Below, piece after piece: positions 47,626 to 56,991 of a stretch of DNA of 64,000 nt. The stretch spans positions 62,001 through 126,000 of the forward strand of contig SUTV01000002.1 of NCBI GenBank assembly GCA_015152515.1. Direction: 5' to 3'. The notes under the pieces were generated by a model. That model did no database searches, was not told the origin of the DNA, and saw nothing but the letters and a program-made list of their open reading frames with translations. The translations under genes and the position numbers were made by a program. Source of the stretch: Cyanobacteria bacterium SIG29. Its GTDB lineage: Bacteria > Cyanobacteriota > Vampirovibrionia > Gastranaerophilales > Gastranaerophilaceae. Each line of letters opens with the position of its first letter. Positions within the stretch are counted from its first letter, which is position 1.

Positions 47626-48110
47626 TTTTTCTTGTGCACTATCTTATTATATAAGAAAAATAAAAAAGAGAAAAATTCTTTTTATTTAATTGCTTATTTA
47701 ATTTATTAGATATTAATTATATTTTTATAAATAAAAAAATAATAGTAGTAATAAGCATTTTATTAAACTGTATAAAACTATTTAAAACAATTAATATAAT
47801 TAAATTAGAGACTTGTTCAAAACTTTTCAAAAACCATTTTAAAGATGTAAAAAAAATGTTTAATAATTTTATAAAATAAAAATTAAAAAAAAGTTTTCTA
47901 ATTTTAATTAAAATTTTAAACATATTTATAATATAGTTTTCTACAAGTTTTCTACAGTTTATATATAAAATATAATGTTAAATTTTGATACAAAAATGTC
48001 ATGAAAACATGCTTATTTATTGGGGTTTGTCATGCTCTAATAAAAATTTTTTTATTTTGTCAAGTAAAGGTAAATTTTTTTAACTGTTCAAAACTTTTAT
48101 TTTTATACAG
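47626..48110. other. candidate replication origin (oriC) upstream of dnaN
   Basis: About 485 bp of very AT-rich non-coding DNA. Two TTTTCTACA nonamers (47937-47945, 47948-47956), 11 bp apart, differ by one base from the DnaA box TTTTCCACA. TGTATAAAA (47769-47777) and TTTTATACA (48101-48109) are weaker, opposite-facing candidates. TGTTCAAAACTTTT occurs twice. Hand counts suggest a change in G/C strand preference around 48-49.5 kb. dnaN-adjacent origins are known in cyanobacteria. No credible gene is present. Confidence 0.5.
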
Positions 48111-48407
48111 TTATTTATTAAAATCATTTGATTTTTTTTCGTGTAAAAATTTAGCTAATTTATATTGTTCGAAACTTAATGCAAAATTATATAATGCATT
48201 TATTAAAGTTCTTCCACTTTCACTTTTTGCAATAATTAAAGTTTTTTCAGAGTCATTTTTTGCATAATAAAGTTCTGCTTTTAAAATATTATCTACTTTA
48301 TCTAAAGATGGTCGCATTAATCTTTCTATAATCCATTCATTTAATAGGTTTACAGAATTTTTATCTTTATTTTCTTGTAAGTATTTAGAAAATTCTTTTA
48401 AAATCAT
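48111..48407 (-). CDS. small hypothetical protein (98 aa) after the glycosyltransferase
   Basis: 98-aa, mostly helical, charged, no signal peptide or membrane segment. Its ATG overlaps the TGA of the glycosyltransferase (ATGA, 4 bp), so it is translationally coupled to it. I recognise no family. The stop is near the border of the origin-like region. Codon use is like the neighbours; probably real. Confidence 0.6.
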   Translation of the reverse strand: MILKEFSKYLQENKDKNSVNLLNEWIIERLMRPSLDKVDNILKAELYYAKNDSEKTLIIAKSESGRTLINALYNFALSFEQYKLAKFLHEKKSNDFNK

Positions 48408-49480
48408 TTTTTATAGTCATACCATTTTTCAAAAGTTGAAAAGAAAACAATAGCGTAATTTTTTACACCTTTTTCTATTCTAAAAATTTTATCGAAAAAG
48501 AAAAATAATGGATAATAAACAATAAATGGTAATTTAGTAAATCTATCAATTAAAAATAGAGTTCTATTTCTAACAAATTCTTTATCATTTTCTTCTATTT
48601 GCAGGTGTTTAAAATCATATTTCATCATATTAAAGAATTTTCTTTTATATGGAAATCTAATTTTCATAAACCACCAATAAAGAGTAATAACTTTATAATC
48701 CCAGTAAAAATATTTCATTTCATCCCAAAGACCAACATTTTTAAGATTATCACCTATTAAATTGAAAATTTTTAAATAATCAAAGAAAATATGATTTCTA
48801 GAATTAGTTACTGCATTTTTTCTATTACAACGATAAAACATTAAATCTTCTCTTAAAACAGAAATTTTTTCTGCTTTAAAAAGTGCGTCATAAACAAAAA
48901 CATTATCTTCAAAGAAAATATCACCTGGAAATTTAACATCTTTTTCTATTAAAAATTTGCGTTTATACATTTTATCCCAAGGAACACTTGTTTGCCAAAA
49001 AACGCTATATTTAATATCTCGCCAATTAAATGTTTTATTATCAAATTCTGTTGGAATTTGTTTTAATTTAGCGTAAACGTGATTTTTATCTATTTTACCT
49101 GTTCTGTCATCAAATTGATTCCAAGTAAACATAACAATATCAGAATCTGTTTGGGTAATTTTTTCATATAATTTTTCAATGGCATTAAGTTCCATATAAT
49201 CATCACCATCAATGAAAAATATATATTCGCTGCGTGCCATTTTTACTGCAAAATTTCTTGCAATTCCTTGTTTTAAATTTTTAGAATTTTTATAAATAGT
49301 AAATCTATCATCATTTTTTGCATATTCTTCAATAATTTCAATAGTTTTATCTGTTGATTTATTATCAACAATAATAATTTCAATATCTTTAAAAGTTTGA
49401 TTAACAACACTATCTAGTGTTTGTCTAATATATTTTTCAACATTGTGAACTGGAATTATTACAGAAACTTTTGCGCTCAT
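48404..49480 (-). CDS. family 2 glycosyltransferase
   Basis: 358 aa. GT-A fold starting VSVIIPVHNVEKYIRQTLDSVVNQTFKDIEIIIVDNKSTDKT, with the metal-binding DGDD in YIFFIDGDDYME. The C-terminal third is basic and aromatic, as in cell-surface polysaccharide or lipooligosaccharide glycosyltransferases. An AGAGGT site precedes the ATG. It is followed by a coupled small gene. The sugar donor and acceptor are unknown. Confidence 0.92.
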   Translation of the reverse strand: MSAKVSVIIPVHNVEKYIRQTLDSVVNQTFKDIEIIIVDNKSTDKTIEIIEEYAKNDDRFTIYKNSKNLKQGIARNFAVKMARSEYIFFIDGDDYMELNAIEKLYEKITQTDSDIVMFTWNQFDDRTGKIDKNHVYAKLKQIPTEFDNKTFNWRDIKYSVFWQTSVPWDKMYKRKFLIEKDVKFPGDIFFEDNVFVYDALFKAEKISVLREDLMFYRCNRKNAVTNSRNHIFFDYLKIFNLIGDNLKNVGLWDEMKYFYWDYKVITLYWWFMKIRFPYKRKFFNMMKYDFKHLQIEENDKEFVRNRTLFLIDRFTKLPFIVYYPLFFFFDKIFRIEKGVKNYAIVFFSTFEKWYDYKK

Positions 49481-49553
49481 AAAATACCTCTTTAGTTATT
49501 ATAATATAATTTTGTATTCGTGTTAAAATTTTTTTATAGGGAAGAGGTAGAAA

Positions 49554-50141
49554 ATGCACGAAATATTTACAAGTATGAATAATTTTTTCCAATCACATGG
49601 TGTTATGGGTTTAGCATTAAATTCATTTATAGAAAGTTTCTTTTTAGTACCTCCACCTGATTTTTTACTTATAGTAATGGATTTAGCTCAGCCGTCTAAA
49701 GCTTTATTTTATGCATTTATTTGTACAATAGCATCAGCTTTGGGTGGTGGTGTTGGGTATGCAATAGGTTATTGGGGTGGCAGACCTGCATTTAATTGGT
49801 TATTTAGAAAAAGTGGAAAAGAAAAATTTGAAGCTGTAGAAAAAATGTATAATAAATATGGTTCAATAGCTGTATTTTTCTCCGCATTTACACCAATTCC
49901 ATACAAAGTTTTTACAATTGCAAGTGGTATTTTAAATATGAATTTTTGGAAATTTATGCTTGCAAGCTTCTTTGGAAGAGGATTGAGATTTTTTATTGTT
50001 AGTATAGTTTTAATGTTATTTGGTGAAGCTATAAAACAATATTTAGAATTAGTAATTATAGCTGTAACTATTGTTATTATTTTATTTTTCGTTATCTTAT
50101 ACAAAAAAAGAAAATCATTGATTAAAACAGATGAAAATTAG
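49554..50141 (+). CDS. DedA/SNARE-associated (VTT-domain) membrane protein
   Basis: 195-aa inner-membrane protein. FIESFFLVPPPDFLLIVMDL (helix-turn near the start), ALGGGVGYAIGYWGGRPAF, AFTPIPYKVFTIASGILNMNFWKFMLASFFGRGLRF are typical of the family. It has about five hydrophobic stretches and a basic tail. Family members are implicated in membrane homeostasis and lipid flipping. AGGGAAGAGG ribosome site. It overlaps the next gene by 11 bp. Confidence 0.92.
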   Translation: MHEIFTSMNNFFQSHGVMGLALNSFIESFFLVPPPDFLLIVMDLAQPSKALFYAFICTIASALGGGVGYAIGYWGGRPAFNWLFRKSGKEKFEAVEKMYNKYGSIAVFFSAFTPIPYKVFTIASGILNMNFWKFMLASFFGRGLRFFIVSIVLMLFGEAIKQYLELVIIAVTIVIILFFVILYKKRKSLIKTDEN

Positions 50142-50742
50142 TCCAATAAGTTTTAAAAGTACATATAAGTTATCACGCCAAGATTTAAATAATTCTATGA
50201 TGAGAAAAATTTTAGCTAAAAAAGAAAAGTTTGATATGACTTTTACTTATGGATCTTATTTATCTAGTGAAGATAATTTTTTTATACAAACACCGGATGA
50301 AAATGGCAATTTAACCTTAAATTTGTTGAATAAATTGAAAATACCTTTTAAAAGTTTACAAAAAAGTGAAACATTAGATTATGAAAATATAAAGTCACGA
50401 ATGGTTTTATCTGGCTTTGATGACCCTGATAAAATGTCTTTAAAAAATGCTAAAACAAATGTTTTAGAGCAAAAGTTTAAAGAAAGTGGAAGTTTGTATG
50501 TTGGTAAAAATGGGCAAAATGGTTCTAAAGAAAAATACGATAAAATAAAGCGTTATTTAGAAACAGGTGAACCAATAGTTGCACCTCATATTTATTTTGA
50601 TACAAAAAATGATAAAACAACGCTTCATTTTCACGATGGAAGGCATAGATTTGCTGTTTTAAGAGATTTAGGGATGAAAGAAATACCTGTGGCTATTGAT
50701 AAAAATGATATTTTAATAGCTGAAAAAATGGGTCTTTTTTAA
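50131..50742 (+). CDS. hypothetical protein with a ParB/sulfiredoxin-like GRHR motif
   Basis: 203 aa, no signal peptide. The C-terminal segment DKTTLHFHDGRHRFAVLRDLGMKEIPVAID (about 162-190) is the nucleotide-binding GxxR-type turn of ParB/sulfiredoxin-fold domains; the expected preceding strand IVAPHIYFD is there. The N-terminus MKISPISFKS resembles the start of the 15633 protein. No HTH follows, so it is not a chromosome-partitioning ParB. It overlaps the DedA gene by 11 bp, an odd pairing. The function is unknown. Confidence 0.6.
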   Translation: MKISPISFKSTYKLSRQDLNNSMMRKILAKKEKFDMTFTYGSYLSSEDNFFIQTPDENGNLTLNLLNKLKIPFKSLQKSETLDYENIKSRMVLSGFDDPDKMSLKNAKTNVLEQKFKESGSLYVGKNGQNGSKEKYDKIKRYLETGEPIVAPHIYFDTKNDKTTLHFHDGRHRFAVLRDLGMKEIPVAIDKNDILIAEKMGLF

Positions 50743-50834
50743 TTTTGAACTAAAATTATTTTACTTCGTTATAGAATATATAATATTGTTGACTGATTTA
50801 AATACTATAAAATAATTTTATAATCTTCATAATT

Positions 50835-52247
50835 ATGAAAAAAATTCTTTTAATAACATTTATAATAATGATTTCATTATCAACAAAGGTGTTTGCTATT
50901 GACGAAATAGAAAAAGGTGCTACTTTATCTGTTGATAATTGTATTGAGCTTGCTATTAAAAATAGTCCAGATATTAAAATTTATAAGCAATATATTGAAA
51001 TGCAAGATTATAAAGTTGGGCAAAGTAAAGCAAGATATTTTCCAACTTTAGGTGCTAGTCTTGGTCATGATTATGGCAATACAGATGTTGGTTATAGATC
51101 TTCTCAAAATAAAGGTTCATCTGCTAGAGTTACATTAAATCAACTTATTTATAGTTTTGGTAAAGTTTTTTCTCAAGTTAAAATGCAAAAATTTTATAAA
51201 ATTGCAGCAGAATATGATTATCAAAATGCAATTTTAAATACTACAAATAATGTTAAATCAGCTTATTATGCTGTTTTAGCAGCAAAAGCTAATGTAGATA
51301 TTCAAAAAGCTAATGTTTTAGTAAATGAAAGACAATATGATAGAACAAAAGCATTTTTTGATGAGGGTTTAGTTTCTAAAATTGATTTAGTAAATCAAGA
51401 AGTTTATTTAAGTGATGCTAAAATTGGTTTGGTTAGCGCAGAAAATTTATATCAAAATTCTATTGTTAAATTAAATAATTCAATGTATATAGTTAATGCG
51501 CCCGAATATAGTATTGAAAATACTGAAACTTTTAATTTTAAAGATAATTATGCTCAAATAAATCTTTTAAATGTGGCTAATACAACTACAAAAGATGATG
51601 GAACTGTTGAAGTAAAAAATGCTGTTTTAACAACTCAAGTTGAAAAATCAGATATTTTAGAAAATTATAAATTTGAAAAATATCCATATACTTTAGATGA
51701 ATCTATTGAAAAAGCATATAAAAATCGTCCTGATTTATTATCAATGCAAGCAACTAAAGATGCAGTTAATGAAGCTTTAAAATATTCTAAAAAATCTTAT
51801 TTACCTGATTTAACAGGTAGTGTTGGTTATAATTGGAATAATAATAATTATTATTCAACAAATGGTGTTTCAATAGGTGCTTATTTGTCAATGAGTAACT
51901 TAAATATAATGGACACAAATTTAAAAATTAAAGAAAGCAAAGCTCAATTTGAAATTGCTGAACAAAATGTAGAAATGATTAAAAAGAATATTTATTTTGA
52001 TGTTCAAAATTGTTATATAAATATGATTCAGTTAGAAAAAAATATTCCTTTGTTACAAACAAAAGTAAGACAAACTTTAGAAAACTATGAACTAGCTGAT
52101 GCTAGATATGAAGTTGGATTAGGTAATTTTATTGAGCTTCAAGATGCTAAAGAAAATTATAATAATGCTCAAAGAGATTATGTACAAACAATTTATAAAT
52201 ACAATGTTGCCTTAACAGACTTGCATACGGCAATGGGAGAAAAATAA
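50835..52247 (+). CDS. TolC-family outer-membrane channel (MacAB partner)
   Basis: 470 aa, signal peptide (MKKILLITFIIMISLSTKVFA), two OEP repeats (LSVDNCIELAIKNSPDIKIY onward; YTLDESIEKAYKNRPDLLSM onward) and the end ELQDAKENYNNAQRDYVQTIYKYNVALTDLHTAMG. There is no TolA-like extension, unlike the 24739 channel. No Shine-Dalgarno: TATAAT (50819-50824) is 10 bases before the ATG. First gene of a four-gene export operon; overlaps macA by one base. Confidence 0.94.
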   Translation: MKKILLITFIIMISLSTKVFAIDEIEKGATLSVDNCIELAIKNSPDIKIYKQYIEMQDYKVGQSKARYFPTLGASLGHDYGNTDVGYRSSQNKGSSARVTLNQLIYSFGKVFSQVKMQKFYKIAAEYDYQNAILNTTNNVKSAYYAVLAAKANVDIQKANVLVNERQYDRTKAFFDEGLVSKIDLVNQEVYLSDAKIGLVSAENLYQNSIVKLNNSMYIVNAPEYSIENTETFNFKDNYAQINLLNVANTTTKDDGTVEVKNAVLTTQVEKSDILENYKFEKYPYTLDESIEKAYKNRPDLLSMQATKDAVNEALKYSKKSYLPDLTGSVGYNWNNNNYYSTNGVSIGAYLSMSNLNIMDTNLKIKESKAQFEIAEQNVEMIKKNIYFDVQNCYINMIQLEKNIPLLQTKVRQTLENYELADARYEVGLGNFIELQDAKENYNNAQRDYVQTIYKYNVALTDLHTAMGEK

Positions 52248-53386
52248 TGAAAAAAATAATTATAGCTATTGCAATAATTTTATTGATATTAACACCGTTT
52301 GTTTTTAGAAAACAAAATGGTAAAGCTGAATATATTACTGAGCCTGTGCAAGAAAGAACAATAACTCAAATTGTTGAAGCAACTGGTACTATTGAGCCAA
52401 TTAACACTGTATCAATAGGTTCGCAGGTTTCTGGTAGAATTGAACAAATTTTTGTAGATTACAATTCACAAGTTGAAAAGGGTCAACAGTTAGCGCAAAT
52501 AGATGTTTCGTTATTTCAAGCGCAATTACAACAAGCAGAAGCAAATATTAATAATGCTCAAGCAACATTAGCTAGAAATAAAGCGTTACTTGATTATGAT
52601 ACAAAAACATATCATAGATATAAAAACTTATATGATAGAAATTTAGTTTCTAAAAATGATTTAGATTCAGCAGAATCAGCATATAAATCAGATTTAGCAC
52701 AGGTTGCAGCTGCTAAAGCACAAATTATGCAAGCGCAAGCTAATTATGCAACAGCATCAGCAAATATGGGTTATACAAAAATAGTATCGCCTGTAAAAGG
52801 TACTGTTATTTCAAAAGAAGTTGAAGTTGGACAAACAGTTGCTGCAAGTTTTCAAACTCCTACATTGTTTATGGTTGCAGAAGACCTTACAAAAATGCGT
52901 ATAGAAACAAGTGTTTCAGAGGCTGATATAGGCAAAGTTAAAGAAGGTCAAGAAGTTGAATATACGCTTGATGGCTATCCAGATAGTATATTTAAAGGTG
53001 TGGTTACTCAAGTAAGATTATCACCTACAACAGAATCTAATGTTGTTACTTATACCGTTGTTATTGAAGTTGAAAATAATGAAGGCAAACTTCTTCCTGG
53101 CATGACAGCAAATGTTTCTATTATTACTGGTAAAAAAGAAAATATTTTAACTGTTCCTAATGTTGCTTTAAAATTTACGATTGCAGATAACAAGCAAAAG
53201 TACGATAAAAAAGGTATTTGGATTGAGAAAAAAGGAAAACCAACTAGAATAAATATTGAAACAGGCGTTAGCAATGATAATTATACAGAAATTATTTCAG
53301 ATGAAATAAAAGCTGGTGATATTGTTTATGTTAGAAATCTAAATGGTGGCAAAAAACAACAACAAATGAGGGTACCAAGATTATAA
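52247..53386 (+). CDS. MacA-like periplasmic adaptor
   Basis: 379 aa. N-terminal membrane anchor (about 2-19), then EATGTIEPINTVSIGSQVSGRIEQIFVDYNSQVEKGQQLAQID (lipoyl half), a coiled-coil hairpin (about 85-170), YTKIVSPVKGTVISKEVEVGQTV (second half) and a beta-barrel with a glycine-rich end. Links the MacB-type ABC permease to the TolC channel. Its ATG overlaps the tolC stop by one base. Confidence 0.93.
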   Translation: MKKIIIAIAIILLILTPFVFRKQNGKAEYITEPVQERTITQIVEATGTIEPINTVSIGSQVSGRIEQIFVDYNSQVEKGQQLAQIDVSLFQAQLQQAEANINNAQATLARNKALLDYDTKTYHRYKNLYDRNLVSKNDLDSAESAYKSDLAQVAAAKAQIMQAQANYATASANMGYTKIVSPVKGTVISKEVEVGQTVAASFQTPTLFMVAEDLTKMRIETSVSEADIGKVKEGQEVEYTLDGYPDSIFKGVVTQVRLSPTTESNVVTYTVVIEVENNEGKLLPGMTANVSIITGKKENILTVPNVALKFTIADNKQKYDKKGIWIEKKGKPTRINIETGVSNDNYTEIISDEIKAGDIVYVRNLNGGKKQQQMRVPRL

Positions 53387-53387
53387 A

Positions 53388-54104
53388 ATGGCACTAATTG
53401 AAGTAAAAAATGCTGTAAAAACATATCAAACAGGTGATGAAAGTTTTAACGCACTTGATGGAGTTTCTTTAAGTATTGAAAAAGGCGAACTTGTTGCTAT
53501 TATGGGAACTTCAGGAAGTGGAAAATCAACATGTATGAATATGCTTGGAACATTAGATAAACCAAATTCTGGTAGTTATTATTTAGATGGCGTTGATGTT
53601 TTTTCATTGTCACCTGATGAATTATCAGATATTAGAAATTTAAAATTAGGTTTTGTTTTTCAAGGGTTTAATTTAATTTCAAGAACATCAGCTATAGATA
53701 ATGTTGAATTGCCAATGATTTATAAGGGAATACCTGAAGAAGAAAGACATAAAAGAGCAAGGGATGCTTTAAGAATAGTTGGTCTTGAAAATAGAGAAGA
53801 ACATATGCCAAACCAGATGTCTGGTGGTCAACAGCAAAGGGTTGCAATAGCTAGAGCAATAGTAAATGATGCGCCTTTGATTTTAGCTGATGAGCCAACA
53901 GGTAATTTAGATACAAAAACTTCAATTGAAGTAATGGAATTTTTTGTAAAATTGAACAAAGAAACTGGTAAAACAATCCTTATTGTTACACATGAACCAG
54001 ATATAGCAGAATATTGTGATAGAATTATTCGTTTTAAAGACGGAAAAATAGTTTCTGACCAATCAAAAGATGAATGGCAAAAAGCAAGAACAAGGCAGAC
54101 TTAA
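53388..54104 (+). CDS. MacB/LolD-type ABC transporter ATPase
   Basis: 238 aa. Walker A GTSGSGKST (40-48), signature MSGGQQQRVAIARAI, Walker B LILADEPTGNLD and the H-loop VTHEP. It powers the MacB-type permease in the next gene. In E. coli MacB these two parts are one protein; here they are separate. One base after macA, one base before the permease. Confidence 0.95.
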   Translation: MALIEVKNAVKTYQTGDESFNALDGVSLSIEKGELVAIMGTSGSGKSTCMNMLGTLDKPNSGSYYLDGVDVFSLSPDELSDIRNLKLGFVFQGFNLISRTSAIDNVELPMIYKGIPEEERHKRARDALRIVGLENREEHMPNQMSGGQQQRVAIARAIVNDAPLILADEPTGNLDTKTSIEVMEFFVKLNKETGKTILIVTHEPDIAEYCDRIIRFKDGKIVSDQSKDEWQKARTRQT

Positions 54105-55334
54105 ATGATAGATTTTAAATCAACAACTAAAATGGCAATAAATTCATTAAAGGTGAATAAACTTCGTTCTGCTTTAACAAGTTTAGGTATTATTATTGGT
54201 GTTAGTGCAGTAATTATAATGCTTGCAATAGGTACTGGTGCAAGTAAACAAGTTCAAGCAAATATGGAATCAATGGGAAGTAATATTTTAACCGTTCGTT
54301 CTGCTAGTGCTAAAACTGGTGGAGTAAGAATGGGGGTTGGTACAAAACCTTCTTTAACATTAAAAGATGCTACTGCTATTCAAAAAATGATTGCAGATGT
54401 TGACGCAGTAGCTCCAGCTTCTTCTGAAGGTAAACAAGTTATGTATGGTAATCAAAACTGGCAAACAACGGTTTATGGTACTACAGCACCATATTTATAT
54501 ATAAAAAATTATGAAATTGAAGATGGTAGAAAGTTTACAAAAGAAGATGAAAAAAATGGTGCTAAAGTATGTATCATTGGTTCAACAGTTGCAACAGAGT
54601 TATTTGGAGATGTTTCTCCAATTGATAAAGTTATAAGAATAGGAAATGTTCCTTTTAAAGTTTTAGGTACTTTAAAAACAAAAGGCTCTTCTGGACATTT
54701 TGATCAGGATGATTTGATATTTATACCTATTACAACAGCACAAAAAAAATTATTTGGCGTTGCTTTTCCTGGAACTGTTAATATGATTGTAGTTAAAGGT
54801 CAAGATTCTGATACTTTAAATGATGTTCAAAAGAACATAGAAGAACTTTTAAAACAAAGGCATAACATTGGTAAAAATCAATTAAATGATTTTGAAATAA
54901 GAAATTCAGCAGAATTCCAAGAAAAAATGAAATCAACAGTTCAAACTTTTGCAATTTTGCTTGCTTCTATTGCTTCAGTTTCTTTGCTTGTTGGTGGTAT
55001 TGGTATTATGAATATTATGCTTGTATCAGTAACAGAAAGAACAAAAGAAATTGGTATAAGAATGGCAATAGGTGCAAGAGCATCAGATATTCGTTGGCAG
55101 TTCTTGATAGAATCTTTTATGCTTTCAATTATAGGTGGTTTAGTTGGCGTTGTTGTCGGTATTTTGGGTGCTAAATCTGTTGAATTTTTCTCAGAAGGTA
55201 TGAATGTTTCAATATCTTTATTTTCAATATTTTTGTCATTAGGTTTTTCTGGCTTAGTAGGTGTAGCTTTCGGTTATTATCCAGCACATAAAGCTTCATT
55301 ATTAAATCCTATCGACGCTTTAAGGTATGAGTAG
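54105..55334 (+). CDS. MacB-type ABC transporter permease
   Basis: 409 aa with the FtsX/MacB layout: TM1 (about 18-40), a large periplasmic MacB_PCD domain (about 45-270), then three TMs near the end (about 280-395). NKLRSALTSLGIIIGVSAVIIMLAIGTGA and GGIGIMNIMLVSVTERTKEIGIRMAIGA are diagnostic. It exports a peptide, antibiotic or lipid substrate through TolC; the substrate is not inferable. Last gene of the operon. Confidence 0.95.
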   Translation: MIDFKSTTKMAINSLKVNKLRSALTSLGIIIGVSAVIIMLAIGTGASKQVQANMESMGSNILTVRSASAKTGGVRMGVGTKPSLTLKDATAIQKMIADVDAVAPASSEGKQVMYGNQNWQTTVYGTTAPYLYIKNYEIEDGRKFTKEDEKNGAKVCIIGSTVATELFGDVSPIDKVIRIGNVPFKVLGTLKTKGSSGHFDQDDLIFIPITTAQKKLFGVAFPGTVNMIVVKGQDSDTLNDVQKNIEELLKQRHNIGKNQLNDFEIRNSAEFQEKMKSTVQTFAILLASIASVSLLVGGIGIMNIMLVSVTERTKEIGIRMAIGARASDIRWQFLIESFMLSIIGGLVGVVVGILGAKSVEFFSEGMNVSISLFSIFLSLGFSGLVGVAFGYYPAHKASLLNPIDALRYE

Positions 55335-55367
55335 TATAATTAATCTTGTAGAATTTATAGGAATTTT

Positions 55368-56966
55368 ATGAGTTTTAAGTTAGATAAAAGTAAAATAATT
55401 ACTTTTTTAGTTATATTACTTTTTTCAATTTGCATAATTAGTTTTAGTATTTTTTTAGGCAAAGATTATGCTTTGTTTGAAGATGATATTTTATATTCTA
55501 CGTATTTAAAAGATGAAAAATTGTTTGATTGTTTAGATTTTAATTTTCGTCATGGTGGTGGATATATAGGTTTTTTCTTATCAAAATTTCTTTCATTTGG
55601 TTTACCTAATATGTTAGGAATCCATCCTGTAGATTTTACTCAAATGCATTTGGCAATAAAGGGTGGTTTTACCATAATAGCTTTGTTATTATTGGCAAAA
55701 TTTTCAACCTTTTATTCAAAATCTAAATATATTTACAGTTCTATTTTTTGTTTATTATCGTTTTATTATTTTTATTTAAATTTAAAATTAAATACTTTAA
55801 TTAGTGGTGTTAGTTATAGTTATTATAGATATTCCTTCTCATTAATATTTTTTTCAATATTTGTTTATTATCTTTCAAAAATCTTATTAAGTAAGGCTGA
55901 AAGTAAAAATAAAAAAGCCTTAATTTTTGCAATAATTTCTGGTTTTATTGCTGGAACATCTAGTGAAATAGTATTTGAATCCTTAGGAATATTTGTTTTA
56001 TTAATTATTTTTTATCAAGTAGTTCTATCTAAAATTATTTCTAATGTTGAAAAATTTAATTTATATAAATTAAATATAAGTAAAAACTTCTTTTATCCTG
56101 TAAACTTTTTATTTATTGCAATATTGTGCTTTATTTCTTCAACTGGATTTAAAAAGGTTGTAAATGAGAGAGGATTTGAAGATATAGTTTTTTCTTTTGA
56201 TCTTATAAAAGAGTTTTTAATTGAATTTTTCAATTTATACATATTATCTGAAATTTGGTTTTGGATTATTTTTTTAGTAATTATAATAATAAATTTTAGA
56301 ATTGCTTATAATAAAAAAGAGATAAATAAAGCATTAATCCCAACATTTTTATTGGTTTCAATTATTTGTTCAATATTATCTTTGGTTGTTTGTGGAAAAA
56401 CCTTTTATGAAGAAGGTGAATTTTGGTTAGTTCATCATAATATTCAATTTATATTTTTAATGTTAGTAGTTGTTCCATTTTTAATGAATTTAAGTTATTT
56501 AATTAAAAATACAAATATAAAAAAGCAGATAAAATTTGTTATTCCAATATTGTGTTTAATATATTTGGCAATGATAGTTAAAATAAATAATTCACAAGAA
56601 ATAATTAAATATAATCAACATATAAAATTTTTAAAAGAACATTGTTATAAAATCGAAAAAATATTTAGATTCTATCATCTACAAGGAAAAATACCTTATC
56701 TTCCAGGTTATATTGTAACTAGAGACATATATAAATTTGAACTTCCAAGAGAAGAAGTTTGTAAAATGGATAAATATAATAATTTTTTGCGTTCATATTA
56801 TCCAAATATTTACAATGATTCAAGCACATATTATATGTTGTATTGTGTTAGTGATAAAGCCTATGAAAGGTTTTATTCATTAGGTGGAACTTTCACACAA
56901 GATGAATTATCAGACATTAAATTTTCAAGACTTTTTGATGAAAATTTTGTTTTGAATAAAAAGTAG
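55368..56966 (+). CDS. large polytopic membrane protein, possible GT-C-like
   Basis: 532 aa with about ten membrane segments and an N-terminal cytoplasmic start. The first loop has YALFEDDILYSTYL, an acidic pair like that of GT-C glycosyltransferases (mannosyl/oligosaccharyl type); the C-terminal soluble part (about 410-532) is cysteine-containing (HCYKIEK, EEVCKMD, YCVSDK). I do not recognise a family. The AGGAATTTT ribosome site is good. It lies 33 bp after the MacB operon, which may be read through. Confidence 0.6.
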   Translation: MSFKLDKSKIITFLVILLFSICIISFSIFLGKDYALFEDDILYSTYLKDEKLFDCLDFNFRHGGGYIGFFLSKFLSFGLPNMLGIHPVDFTQMHLAIKGGFTIIALLLLAKFSTFYSKSKYIYSSIFCLLSFYYFYLNLKLNTLISGVSYSYYRYSFSLIFFSIFVYYLSKILLSKAESKNKKALIFAIISGFIAGTSSEIVFESLGIFVLLIIFYQVVLSKIISNVEKFNLYKLNISKNFFYPVNFLFIAILCFISSTGFKKVVNERGFEDIVFSFDLIKEFLIEFFNLYILSEIWFWIIFLVIIIINFRIAYNKKEINKALIPTFLLVSIICSILSLVVCGKTFYEEGEFWLVHHNIQFIFLMLVVVPFLMNLSYLIKNTNIKKQIKFVIPILCLIYLAMIVKINNSQEIIKYNQHIKFLKEHCYKIEKIFRFYHLQGKIPYLPGYIVTRDIYKFELPREEVCKMDKYNNFLRSYYPNIYNDSSTYYMLYCVSDKAYERFYSLGGTFTQDELSDIKFSRLFDENFVLNKK

Positions 56967-56991
56967 TAGGGTTGAGTTTGTTTTTTAATAT

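Noticed and set aside
48001-48267. An 88-codon + strand frame beside the origin-like region
   Set aside because: Cys/Phe-rich, overlaps the coupled - strand gene at 48111-48407, no ribosome site; a shadow.
50789-50824. TTGACT as -35 for the TATAAT before the second tolC
   Set aside because: The spacing of 24 bp is too long; only the -10 is supported.
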